Shown here: piece after piece, positions 17,148 through 24,510 of the stretch
Position numbering within the stretch: the stretch's first letter is position 1
Layout: each line of letters starts with the position of its first letter
From: Bacteroidales bacterium
GTDB lineage: Bacteria > Bacteroidota > Bacteroidia > Bacteroidales > JAADJA01
Direction: 5' to 3'
NCBI GenBank assembly: GCA_020438105.1
Contig: JAGQVE010000006.1
Location: 1 to 64,000 of the forward strand
Length of the DNA: 64,000 bases
Made by a program: the position numbers and the translations under genes
Notes under the pieces: model-generated
Told to the model about the DNA's origin: nothing
What the model saw: only the letters and a program-made list of their open reading frames with translations
Databases searched by the model: none

Positions 17148-18697
17148 TGGAAGAAAATTCAAAAAAAATAACAAGACGCGATATCATTAAAGGACTGGCT
17201 ACCGTGCCTGTTGTTGGCGCTTTTGCGTATAGCTGGTATCAGAAAAACCGTTACGACCATTTACTCAAGCAGGCCATTCAGGAAGAAGTGCGTATTGATA
17301 CGGAAAATCCGGTTTTAAACCGTGTGGTTAGCAAGGATAAACAGATCCGGTTGGGGATCATCGGCACCGGCGGCCGGGGAAGGTCTTTGCTGAAAGCAGC
17401 CGGTTTTTTGCGCCCTGAGATCATCGATGATTACCTGGAAGCTACTGCCAAAAACAGCACCGATAAGCGTTACCAGGAATTTCTGGAACAGGAAGATCTG
17501 AACGTTGTGGTGAACGGACTTTGCGATATTTACGATAAAAATGCTGAAAGAGGTTTGCAGGTATGTGCCAATGTAAAACGATTGGGTTCTGATGGTGAAA
17601 TGGCTGATCAACCCCGGCGATATAAAAATTACAAGGATTTGCTGGCTGCCGATGATATTGATGCAGTGATCATCGCCACGCCCGACCACTGGCATGGCAC
17701 CATCACCATCGAAGCGGCAAGGACCGGTAAACACGTATATTGCGAAAAGCCCATGACCTGGACTGTCCCTGAAACCTATGAAGTCCGGAAGGCCGTAAGG
17801 GAGAACAATATCGTATTCCAATTGGGGCATCAGCTCAGGCAAACCGAAGCCTATTATAAAGCCAAAGAAGCGATCAAAAAGGATATCCTCGGTAAAGTGA
17901 ACCTTGTGGAGGTTACCACCAATCGCAACAGTCCGAATGGCGCCTGGGTGTATAATATTGAAGAGGGAGCAGGCACAAACAACATCGACTGGGAACAATT
18001 CATCGGCCCGGCGCCCTGGCATCCCTTCAGCCTGGAACGCTTTTTTCGCTGGCGCTGCTGGTGGGATTATTCCACCGGTTTATCAGGCGATTTGTTTACC
18101 CATGAGTACGATGCCATGAACCAGATCCTGGACTTGGGGATCCCAAGATCAGCAGTTTCTTCGGGTGGTATTTATTTTTACAAAGATGGCCGTACCGTAC
18201 CGGATGTTTTGCAACAAACCTTTGAATATCCTGATCAGGATCTAACGCTGATGTACAGCGCCTCGCTGGCCAGTAATAAATCACGCGGGCGGGTCATCAT
18301 GGGTCATGATGCTTATATGGAGGTGGGTGGCGATCTGAAAATTTACGTCGATTCCGGTTCCACCAAATACCGTGAAAAGCTGGATGAGGGCCTGATCGAT
18401 CCCAAATTACCGCTCTATTCCTTCACGCCCGGCATGAAACAGGTGGATGCCATCACTTCGGCAACAGAGCAGTATTTTGCCGGAAGGGGTTTGCTTTATA
18501 CCTATCGTGGTGGAAAACGGGTGGATACTTCCCATCTGCACATCAAGGACTGGCTCGATTGCATCCGCGGGGGAGGAGAGCCGAGCTGCAATGTCGATCG
18601 AGGGTTTGAAGAAGCCATGACGGCACATATGGGAACTATTGCCTATCGTGAAGGCCGCAAGGTTTATTGGGACGAGGATAAACAGATGATCGTTTAG
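17147..18697 (+). CDS. Tat-exported Gfo/Idh/MocA family oxidoreductase
   Basis: A 516-residue NAD(P)-type oxidoreductase with an N-terminal twin-arginine signal (ITRRDIIKGLATVPVVGAF). The Rossmann fold begins at about 75 (IRLGIIGTGGRGRSLL), carries ATPDHWHG at about 180 and the family hallmark Glu-Lys-Pro in YCEKPMTW at about 200. The remainder is the alpha/beta substrate domain with many aromatic residues (FRWRCWWDYSTG). Tat export implies it folds with its cofactor in the cytoplasm and acts in the periplasm. Related exported enzymes oxidise sugars at C3 or rearrange glycosides. Coupled to the DoxX gene by a one-base overlap. Confidence 0.88.
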   Translation: MEENSKKITRRDIIKGLATVPVVGAFAYSWYQKNRYDHLLKQAIQEEVRIDTENPVLNRVVSKDKQIRLGIIGTGGRGRSLLKAAGFLRPEIIDDYLEATAKNSTDKRYQEFLEQEDLNVVVNGLCDIYDKNAERGLQVCANVKRLGSDGEMADQPRRYKNYKDLLAADDIDAVIIATPDHWHGTITIEAARTGKHVYCEKPMTWTVPETYEVRKAVRENNIVFQLGHQLRQTEAYYKAKEAIKKDILGKVNLVEVTTNRNSPNGAWVYNIEEGAGTNNIDWEQFIGPAPWHPFSLERFFRWRCWWDYSTGLSGDLFTHEYDAMNQILDLGIPRSAVSSGGIYFYKDGRTVPDVLQQTFEYPDQDLTLMYSASLASNKSRGRVIMGHDAYMEVGGDLKIYVDSGSTKYREKLDEGLIDPKLPLYSFTPGMKQVDAITSATEQYFAGRGLLYTYRGGKRVDTSHLHIKDWLDCIRGGGEPSCNVDRGFEEAMTAHMGTIAYREGRKVYWDEDKQMIV

Positions 18698-18751
18698 TTA
18701 TGGGTTGCTTATGAAATTTTAGGTTAGATAGCATTCAGTGTTTTTTATAAA

Positions 18752-18960
18752 ATGTCGTCCCTACGGGACTTCCCGAGTGATGTTATTTGGAATTATAAAT
18801 ATATCGCTCCTCCGGAGCTTGGACTAAAATTTCATTAACCTGGATAAGTTCGATTTATACGTGAGTAAATTTGTCTTAAAAGAATATCTGGATAAAACAA
18901 TGAACTGACCTATTGCAACCCCGCAGGGGTCACATATTTCTATTCCTGTAGGGACGACAT
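18752..18960. repeat. Cluster of short palindromes bounded by an inverted repeat
   Basis: The outer arms ATGTCGTCCCTACGGGA (18752-18768) and TCCTGTAGGGACGACAT (18944-18960) are inverted copies with one mismatch. Between them lie two hairpins: GCTCC-TCC-GGAGC (18806-18818) and ACCCC-GCA-GGGGT (18918-18930). Similar GC-rich palindromes with CCTACGG/CCGGAG cores recur between genes in Bacteroidota and resemble REP/BIME elements. No transposase is adjacent. Confidence 0.7.
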
Positions 18961-19029
18961 AGCATATAACCACTTTTACTCCCTTTGCTCCCCTGTCCAT
19001 CACCAATTTGTGAATTTTATAACATTTCT

Positions 19030-19062
19030 TTTGCAAACCCCGACTTAAATTGCTTATTTTTG
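19030..19062 (+). promoter_or_regulatory. Promoter of the TIM-barrel isomerase gene
   Basis: TTTG (19030-19033), 21 bases, TAttTTTG (19055-19062): both elements match the Bacteroidota consensus. The ATG at 19084 follows 21 bases later. This indicates that a new transcript begins after the palindrome cluster rather than continuing from the upstream dehydrogenase. Confidence 0.65.
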
Positions 19063-19083
19063 GTTTACGCGAAATAAATTACC

Positions 19084-19926
19084 ATGATCACCCGACGCAA
19101 ATTCATCAAATCAACCGCCATTGCCGGCCTTGCCACAACACTGATCCCCAAATCGTTGTTCGCCGCCGATCTGCATTATCCCATCGGTATTCAATTGTAT
19201 ACCATTCGTGATATGGTTTCCAACGATCTTCCGGGAACTTTGAAAATCCTTGCGGAAATTGGCTACAACACCATCGAAGCTGCCGGTTATGGCGATGGGA
19301 AGTTTTACGGATATGAACCCAACGAATTTAAAAAGTTGGTGGAAGATACCGGGTTGATCCCATTGAGTACCCACTCAGGCGTAACGATTGAAAATGCTGC
19401 AAAGGTTGCCGAAGACTCAATCAGGGCAGGTATGCGTTACCTGGTGTTGCCATCCCTGGGGTCGGATTACCGGAAAGATATGGATGGATATAAACGAGCT
19501 GCCGAAGACTTTAATAAAATTGGGGAGGTATGCAAATTGGCCGGAATTTCCTTCGGTTATCATAACCATGGTTTTGAATTTGTAAAGATGAATGGCGAAG
19601 TGCCTTATAATGTATTACTTGAAAACACCGATCCCGAACTTGTTTTTATGCAGGTGGATACCTATTGGATGGTTTACGGAGGTTACGATCCACTTGACTA
19701 TTTTAACAGTTACCCCGGACAATTTAAGCTATGGCATGTGAAGGATATGGTGGAAGATGAATCGCAGGAGAGCACTGAGATCGGTTCAGGAAAGCTTGAT
19801 TTCCCAGCCTATTTTGATATGGCCAAAACGGCCGGACTGGAAGCCGTTTTTGTGGAGCAGGAATCCTTTAAGATAGACCCCGTTAAGAGCATCACTAAAA
19901 GTTACCAATACCTCAAATCCCTTTAA
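19084..19926 (+). CDS. Tat-exported sugar phosphate isomerase/epimerase-like TIM-barrel protein
   Basis: A 280-residue protein with a twin-arginine signal (ITRRKFIKSTAIAGLATTLI, cleavage after SLFAA near residue 28) and an AP-endonuclease-2/xylose isomerase-like TIM barrel. The barrel shows IGIQLYTIRD, the FGYHNHGFEF metal-site strand (about 160), QVDTYW (about 197), HVKD (about 220) and FVEQE (about 260), which together supply the expected His, Asp and Glu metal ligands. In this family such proteins isomerise or epimerise sugars; recently some have been linked to keto-sugar chemistry. It is followed nine bases later by a dehydrogenase gene. Confidence 0.88.
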   Translation: MITRRKFIKSTAIAGLATTLIPKSLFAADLHYPIGIQLYTIRDMVSNDLPGTLKILAEIGYNTIEAAGYGDGKFYGYEPNEFKKLVEDTGLIPLSTHSGVTIENAAKVAEDSIRAGMRYLVLPSLGSDYRKDMDGYKRAAEDFNKIGEVCKLAGISFGYHNHGFEFVKMNGEVPYNVLLENTDPELVFMQVDTYWMVYGGYDPLDYFNSYPGQFKLWHVKDMVEDESQESTEIGSGKLDFPAYFDMAKTAGLEAVFVEQESFKIDPVKSITKSYQYLKSL

Positions 19927-19935
19927 ATGTTTTAT

Positions 19936-20982
19936 ATGAAAAAAATAATCAATACGGGCCTGGTCGGTTTCGGCCTTTCGGGTAAGGCATTCCATGCGCC
20001 TTTTATCCATACCCATCCCGGCTTTCATCTGCGAAAGATCGTGGAGCGCCATCGCGATGATTCCGCCAAACTTTATCCCGATGCTACGATTGTCCGCGGA
20101 TTGGACGATATTCTGGCCGACGATGAAATAGAACTCGTGGCCATCACCGCACCCAATATTTACCACTTCGAGATGGTGCAAAAGTGTATTGAAGCCGGCA
20201 AACATGTGATCATCGAAAAGCCGTTCACCAACTCGTATAAAGAAGCTGAAGAATTGATCAAGCTGGCCGGTAAAAAGAAAATCAAGCTGTTTGTTTACCA
20301 AAACCGGCGCTGGGACGGCGATTTCCTTACCATTCAAAAAATATTCAAAAGCGGTGTGCTGGGCGATATTCAATATTATGAAGCGCATTTCGACCGCTAT
20401 GCCCCCGAACGCAAACATGCAGCCTGGCGCGATGAAGACTTGCCCGGTAGCGGTATACTTTTCGATCTCGGACCGCATTTGATCGATCAGGCGCTGGTTT
20501 TATTTGGTGAGCCAATCACCATTCAGGCCGATATTCAATCCCAGCGGGAAGGGAGTATTGTCGATGATTATTTCAACATCACCATGACATACAAAAATCT
20601 GACGGTGGTGTTAACCGCCGGAATGCTGGTACAGGACCCGGGACCGCGATATATCATTCATGGCGTTCGTGGTTCTTACATTAAATACGGAATCGACCCG
20701 CAGGAAGCAGCCCTCCGGAAAGGTAAAATGCCCGGCGGCGAAGGCTGGGGTGAAGAAACAGCTGATAAATGGGGACTGGTAACCATCGATTACGATGATC
20801 TCAACTTTGATGGCCGTGTGGAAACCGAACCAGGAAACTATATGGATTTTTACAACAATGTGTATAACACCCTTTTAAATGCTCATGAGCAAGCCATAAA
20901 ACCGAAAGAAGCCGCCAAAGTGATACGGATTATTGAAATGGCATTTGAGAGTAGCAGGTTGGGGAAGGTACTGGAGTGTTAA
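19936..20982 (+). CDS. Cytoplasmic Gfo/Idh/MocA oxidoreductase, YdgJ/IolW-like
   Basis: A 348-residue NAD(P)-dependent dehydrogenase without a signal peptide, hence cytoplasmic, unlike its two exported neighbours. The Rossmann motif is GLVGFGLSGKAFHAPF, the catalytic Lys is in IIEKPFTNSYKEAEEL (about 95), and the C-terminal domain contains GVRGSYIKYGIDPQEAAL, which is characteristic of the YdgJ/YvaA/IolW branch (scyllo-inositol and related keto-sugar reductases). It may reduce an imported keto product of the exported enzymes. ATG 19936 is preferred; an in-frame ATG at 19927 lies right after the preceding stop. Confidence 0.87.
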   Translation: MKKIINTGLVGFGLSGKAFHAPFIHTHPGFHLRKIVERHRDDSAKLYPDATIVRGLDDILADDEIELVAITAPNIYHFEMVQKCIEAGKHVIIEKPFTNSYKEAEELIKLAGKKKIKLFVYQNRRWDGDFLTIQKIFKSGVLGDIQYYEAHFDRYAPERKHAAWRDEDLPGSGILFDLGPHLIDQALVLFGEPITIQADIQSQREGSIVDDYFNITMTYKNLTVVLTAGMLVQDPGPRYIIHGVRGSYIKYGIDPQEAALRKGKMPGGEGWGEETADKWGLVTIDYDDLNFDGRVETEPGNYMDFYNNVYNTLLNAHEQAIKPKEAAKVIRIIEMAFESSRLGKVLEC

Positions 20983-21023
20983 ATGAGGAATATTTTATTA
21001 GATCAATATAAAAGACAGATAGT

Positions 21024-22520
21024 ATGAATAAAAACAACAACGAAAAAAAGAACAGCATCAGCAGGAGGAAATTCATTGGCAATGTGGCTACAGCAGCCGC
21101 TGGGTTTACCATTTTGCCTAGTTATGTGGTGAGCGGACTGGGATATCGCATGCCCAGCGATAAGCTCAACATTGCCGGGATCGGCGTAGGCGGCGTAGGC
21201 GGTACCAATGTAAATAATTGCGCCAGTGAAAACATTGTAGCCCTCTGCGATGTGGATTGGGATTACGCGTCCAAACTGTTCAATAAATACCCCGATGCCA
21301 AAAAATACAAGGACTACCGTAAGATGTTTGATGAAATGGGTGATAAGATCGATGCCGTGATCGTGGCCACCCCTGATCATACACATGCATTGATCACAGC
21401 CGCTGCAATGCGTATGGGCAAGCATGTTTACACACAAAAACCTTTAACACACACGGTTTATGAGTCGAGGATGCTGCGTAAACTGGCCAATGAAACCAAA
21501 GTCGCCACCCAAATGGGCAACCAGGGAAATTCAGGCGACGGCATTCGTCAGACCTGCGAGTGGATCTGGGATGGCGCGATAGGTGAGATCACCGAAGTAC
21601 ATGCCTGGACCAACCGCCCCATATGGCCGCAAGGACTGGAGCGCCCAACCGAATCTTTTGATATTCCCAGTACCCTCGATTGGGATTTGTTTATCGGCCC
21701 TGCCACTTACCGGCCTTATCATCCCTCATATACGCCCTGGAACTGGCGTGCATGGTGGGATTTCGGAACCGGTGCACTGGGCGATATGGCCTGTCATATA
21801 GTCGACCCGGCTTTCTGGGCGCTTAAACTGGGCCACCCATCCTACATTTACGGAAGCTCCACGCAGGTTAATACCGAAAGTGCTCCACACGCGGAGATTG
21901 TTCATTACGAATTCCCGGATCGGGGATCAGTAGGTAAAATCAAACTTCCACCGGTTAAACTCACCTGGTACGATGGTGGTTTATTGCCTCCCCGCCCCGA
22001 AGAATTGAAAGACGGACAGATCATGGGTGATGGCAGCGGCGGTGTGTTGTTTGTCGGAACCAAAGGTAAATTAATGACCGGTTGTTATGGCCGCAACCCG
22101 ATCCTTTTGCCAGAAGAACTTAATAACGATTATGTTCGTCCCGAACCCAGAATTCCAAGAATAGCCAATGCGATGGAGGGCGGTCATGAAGCCGACTGGA
22201 TCAGGGCTTGTAAGGAAGATCCGTTTAACAGGATTGAAACCAGTTCCAACTTCAATTATTCAGGACCTTTGAATGAGATGGTAGTGATGGGCAACCTTGC
22301 GGTTCGCCTTCAGGATTTGAAACGCAAACTGGAATGGGATGGTGAAAATATGCAGATCACCAATATAACGGATGAGGATGAGATCAGGGTGGTGACTACG
22401 GATAAATTCAGCGTGATCCAGGGACATCCGCACTTTGATACACAATATGCTACCATAAAAGCCAAACCGGCTGCCGAAGAGTATATCAAACATACTTATC
22501 GGGATGGATGGGAATTGTAG
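21024..22520 (+). CDS. Tat-exported Gfo/Idh/MocA family oxidoreductase
   Basis: A 498-residue enzyme with a long basic twin-arginine leader (SISRRKFIGNVATAAAGFTI), a Rossmann domain (IAGIGVGGVGGTNV; VALCDVDWDYA), ATPDHTHA at about 115 and the catalytic Lys in a variant YTQKPLTH motif at about 138, where Glu of EKP is replaced by Gln. The Q-K-P form is common in the exported Bacteroidota/Planctomycetota branch. The C-terminal domain has WNWRAWWDFGTGALGDMACH with a possible active-site His. Likely a periplasmic glycoside oxidoreductase of the same pathway as the DUF1080 proteins. Confidence 0.88.
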   Translation: MNKNNNEKKNSISRRKFIGNVATAAAGFTILPSYVVSGLGYRMPSDKLNIAGIGVGGVGGTNVNNCASENIVALCDVDWDYASKLFNKYPDAKKYKDYRKMFDEMGDKIDAVIVATPDHTHALITAAAMRMGKHVYTQKPLTHTVYESRMLRKLANETKVATQMGNQGNSGDGIRQTCEWIWDGAIGEITEVHAWTNRPIWPQGLERPTESFDIPSTLDWDLFIGPATYRPYHPSYTPWNWRAWWDFGTGALGDMACHIVDPAFWALKLGHPSYIYGSSTQVNTESAPHAEIVHYEFPDRGSVGKIKLPPVKLTWYDGGLLPPRPEELKDGQIMGDGSGGVLFVGTKGKLMTGCYGRNPILLPEELNNDYVRPEPRIPRIANAMEGGHEADWIRACKEDPFNRIETSSNFNYSGPLNEMVVMGNLAVRLQDLKRKLEWDGENMQITNITDEDEIRVVTTDKFSVIQGHPHFDTQYATIKAKPAAEEYIKHTYRDGWEL

Positions 22521-22530
22521 AAGGTAAAGA

Positions 22531-22580
22531 AACTACGCAGAGTTTCGCAGAGAAGACGCGGAGGTTCGCAGAGGAAGTTG
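22531..22580 (+). repeat. CGCAGAG-type repeat, left arm
   Basis: CGCAGAG or CGCGGAG occurs at 22536, 22546, 22557 and 22567, spaced 10, 11 and 10 bases, i.e. one helical turn. The whole segment is an imperfect inverted copy of the segment at 22714-22765 on the other side of the GxxExxY gene relic. Confidence 0.75.
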
Positions 22581-22592
22581 TTAAAAAAAATA

Positions 22593-22757
22593 ATGCATTC
22601 AATTGAAAACGAAATATCAGGAAAGATCATTGGGGCTGCCATTGAAGTGCACAGGGCACTGGGGCCAGGGTTGCTTGAGTCGGCCTACCAGGAAAAATGC
22701 AATACTGAATACACTTTAATTCCTTTGCGAACTTTGCACCTTCTTTGCGAGTCTTAG
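22593..22757 (+). pseudogene. Truncated GxxExxY-family gene
   Basis: The 54-codon frame begins [20 protein letters not shown] and continues with [15 protein letters not shown], the diagnostic G-x-x-E-x-x-Y core of TIGR04256 proteins, which are usually about 120-130 residues. After CNTEY the frame runs into the flanking CGCAGAG-type repeat and stops, so more than half of the gene is missing. Such genes are known to sit among repeats of this type. Probably non-functional. Confidence 0.75.
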
Positions 22758-22765
22758 CGGTTAAA
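22714..22765 (-). repeat. CGCAGAG-type repeat, right arm (inverted)
   Basis: On the plus strand CTTTGCG-type units start at 22723, 22732, 22743 and 22753. The reverse complement aligns with 22531-22580 over about 40 bases (TCGCA-AGAAG--GC--AG-TTCGCA-AGGAA shared), forming the right boundary of the relic element. Confidence 0.7.
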
Positions 22766-22802
22766 TTGATAAAAACAAACAACAAATAATTTATTAATAT
22801 TT

Positions 22803-23603
22803 ATGAAAAAACTTGGAATAATATCAGTCGGGATCATTCTATCATTTTTAATTGTTTCCTGTGCTCCAAAGGGACAACAACAGGAAGAGGAAGCCACAGA
22901 AGAAACCAAAACTGAAAAAGCAGAACAACCTGCTGCTCCCAATACCCTCACACAGGCAGAAAAAGAAGATGGTTGGGTTTTGTTGTTCGACGGAACAACC
23001 ACCAACGGCTGGCGTGGTTACAACCAGGAGTCATTCCCGGAAAAAGGCTGGGAAGTGGTGGATGGCACCCTCCACGTAATGGGCTCCGGTAAAGGCGAAG
23101 CCGGTGGCGGCGGAGGTGATATCATCACCGACAAAAAATACAAGAACTTTGAATTGTCTCTGGAGTGGAAAGTAGGTGAAGGCGGTAACAGTGGTATTTT
23201 TTATTTGGCTCAGGAAAAACCGGATCAGCCCATCTGGAAATCATCACCGGAAATGCAGATACTCGACAATGAACGCCACCCCGATGCCAAATTGGGTGTG
23301 AATGGCAACCGTGCCGCTGGTTCTCTATACGATCTGATCCCTGGCAAAATGGAAGCCGTTCATCCTGCCGGCGAATGGAATCAGGTAAAAATTCTTGTAT
23401 ATAATGGAACTGTCGTTCATTTCATGAATGGTGAGCAGGTGCTTGAATACCACCTCTGGACCGACGACTGGAAAAACATGGTACTCAACAGCAAATTCAA
23501 AGATTACGAAGATTTCCTGAATACTGCCGAGGAAGGTTATATCGGACTTCAGGATCACGGCGATGATGTGTGGTTCAGGAATATTAAGATCAAAGAGATG
23601 TAA
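22803..23603 (+). CDS. DUF1080 (3-keto-disaccharide hydrolase) lipoprotein
   Basis: A 266-residue lipoprotein (lipobox LIVSC, Cys at 20) with a low-complexity Glu/Lys/Ala linker at 25-45 and one DUF1080 domain at about 55-266 (WVLLFDGTTTNGWRGY; GGNSGIFY; AAGSLYDLIP; EWNQVKILVYNG; GYIGLQDHGDDVWFRNIKI). The domain should sit on the periplasmic or surface side and hydrolyse keto-glycosides made by the exported dehydrogenases upstream. A degraded second copy of its last 40 codons lies at 24278-24400. No strong promoter was seen in front. Confidence 0.88.
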   Translation: MKKLGIISVGIILSFLIVSCAPKGQQQEEEATEETKTEKAEQPAAPNTLTQAEKEDGWVLLFDGTTTNGWRGYNQESFPEKGWEVVDGTLHVMGSGKGEAGGGGGDIITDKKYKNFELSLEWKVGEGGNSGIFYLAQEKPDQPIWKSSPEMQILDNERHPDAKLGVNGNRAAGSLYDLIPGKMEAVHPAGEWNQVKILVYNGTVVHFMNGEQVLEYHLWTDDWKNMVLNSKFKDYEDFLNTAEEGYIGLQDHGDDVWFRNIKIKEM

Positions 23604-23633
23604 AACAAATAATAATTTTAAAAATTTGAAGCT

Positions 23634-24251
23634 ATGAAAAACTTTATTGTAATTTTTATTGCGGCAGTTTTGCTGGCGATGAATAGTTTTGGACAGTTAA
23701 ATCCTGTTAATAACCTTGATTGGGAGCATTGGTATATTATGCCTAATAATTATTTTATTCTCTCCTGGGATGAACCGGAGCCTTCAGAGGATACATTAAT
23801 TGGGTACAATGTATACCGTGAAAATGATCTCTATTGTTTTACTACTGACTTGTCGCTCTACCATACTGCGGGAGCCAGCAATTGTGAGGAGGATTTTGTG
23901 GTTTATCAGGGAGGAATGAGCTTTCATGCGCATGTAACGGCAGTTTATAATTCAACTCTTGAAGAGTCGGGATACACTGAAACTGTTTATTGCGTGGGAT
24001 TATTAATTGGAATTGATACCTATAAAAATCCGAAACCAGAAACTATAATTTCACCCAACCCAACTAATGGGATTATTCAGATAAATCTGGAAGATGTTAA
24101 TGAGGTTGAGATATACAGTCAGACCGGTGAGTTAGCTTTTTGTGCTAAACAGCCCGAATCAATTGATTTGTATGAATTGCCGAAAGGAATTTATTTTATT
24201 CGGGTTATAAATGGTCATCAGGTATTTTCAGAAAAAGTAATACTCCATTAA
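23634..24251 (+). CDS. Small secreted protein with T9SS sorting domain
   Basis: A 205-residue protein with a signal peptide (IVIFIAAVLLAMNSFGQ, cleavage after about residue 20), a fibronectin-III-like region of about 100 residues (LSWDEPEPSEDTLIGYNVYR; two Cys at about 84 and 117) and a T9SS type A domain from about 135 (ISPNPTNGIIQI; LPKGIYFIRVING; ending KVILH). The FN3-like segment resembles those C-terminal to T9SS peptidases, so this could be a reduced remnant of a larger cargo. It lies between the DUF1080 gene and the duplicated end of that gene, suggesting that it arrived with a rearrangement. Confidence 0.8.
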   Translation: MKNFIVIFIAAVLLAMNSFGQLNPVNNLDWEHWYIMPNNYFILSWDEPEPSEDTLIGYNVYRENDLYCFTTDLSLYHTAGASNCEEDFVVYQGGMSFHAHVTAVYNSTLEESGYTETVYCVGLLIGIDTYKNPKPETIISPNPTNGIIQINLEDVNEVEIYSQTGELAFCAKQPESIDLYELPKGIYFIRVINGHQVFSEKVILH

Positions 24252-24277
24252 TTGTTGAATCTTGATTTTGTGTGTTG

Positions 24278-24400
24278 GTGCTCAACAGCAAGATCATAGA
24301 TTATAAAGATTTCCTGTATACGGCCGAGGAAGGATATATCGGACTTCAGTATCACGGTGATGAAGTGTGGTTCAGGAATATTAGGATTAAGGAGATGTGA
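24278..24400 (+). pseudogene. Duplicated C-terminal end of the DUF1080 gene
   Basis: Forty codons and a TGA stop reproduce the last forty codons of the DUF1080 gene at 23484-23603: VLNSK--DY-DFL-TAEEGYIG shared, 33 of 40 residues identical by eye, all in one frame. There is no start codon or upstream part, so it is a fragment. It shows that the 3' end of a DUF1080 gene once stood here. Confidence 0.85.
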
Positions 24401-24456
24401 AATAGATGATTTAAATTAAAATTTAATCATTAACATATTATTTTAGCGACTGTAAT

Positions 24457-24497
24457 CTCTGCGAACATCTGCGCCTTCTCAGCGAACCTCTTCGTAA
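24457..24497 (-). repeat. Third CGCAGAG-type repeat
   Basis: Units CTCTGCG, ATCTGCG, CTCAGCG and CTCTTCG start at 24457, 24467, 24478 and 24488: the same 10-11-10 spacing as the repeats at 22531-22580, in the same orientation as the right arm at 22714-22765. It closes the right side of the DUF1080/T9SS block. Confidence 0.65.
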
Positions 24498-24510
24498 CAG
24501 CGCTTTTATT

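Larger units (their letters stand above)
18698..19083. other. Non-coding interval with palindromic repeats
   Basis: This 386-base gap contains no convincing gene. It holds four GC-rich short palindromes in an AT-rich background, described separately, and the promoter of the next gene at its right edge. A reading frame at 18824-19036 on the minus strand runs through the repeats and has no recognisable features. Confidence 0.7.

Noticed and set aside
17315..18022. Long minus-strand open frame of 235 codons inside the first Gfo/Idh/MocA gene
   Set aside because: It is antisense to a gene with clear family motifs across the whole span, and its product has no recognisable domain. Codon structure of the sense gene explains it.
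18752..18960. Palindrome cluster as a riboswitch or attenuator
   Set aside because: The hairpins are unrelated to known aptamer layouts that I recognise, and a full promoter lies downstream of them, so they would not be in the leader of the next gene.
19786..20478. Minus-strand open frame of 230 codons
   Set aside because: Antisense to the isomerase end and the IolW-like dehydrogenase, both of which have intact motifs. No domain was recognised.
22531..22765. Short periodic repeats as a possible CRISPR array
   Set aside because: Unit spacing is 10-11 bases, units are seven bases and diverged, there are no unique spacers of 25-40 bases, and no cas genes occur. It is a repeat element.
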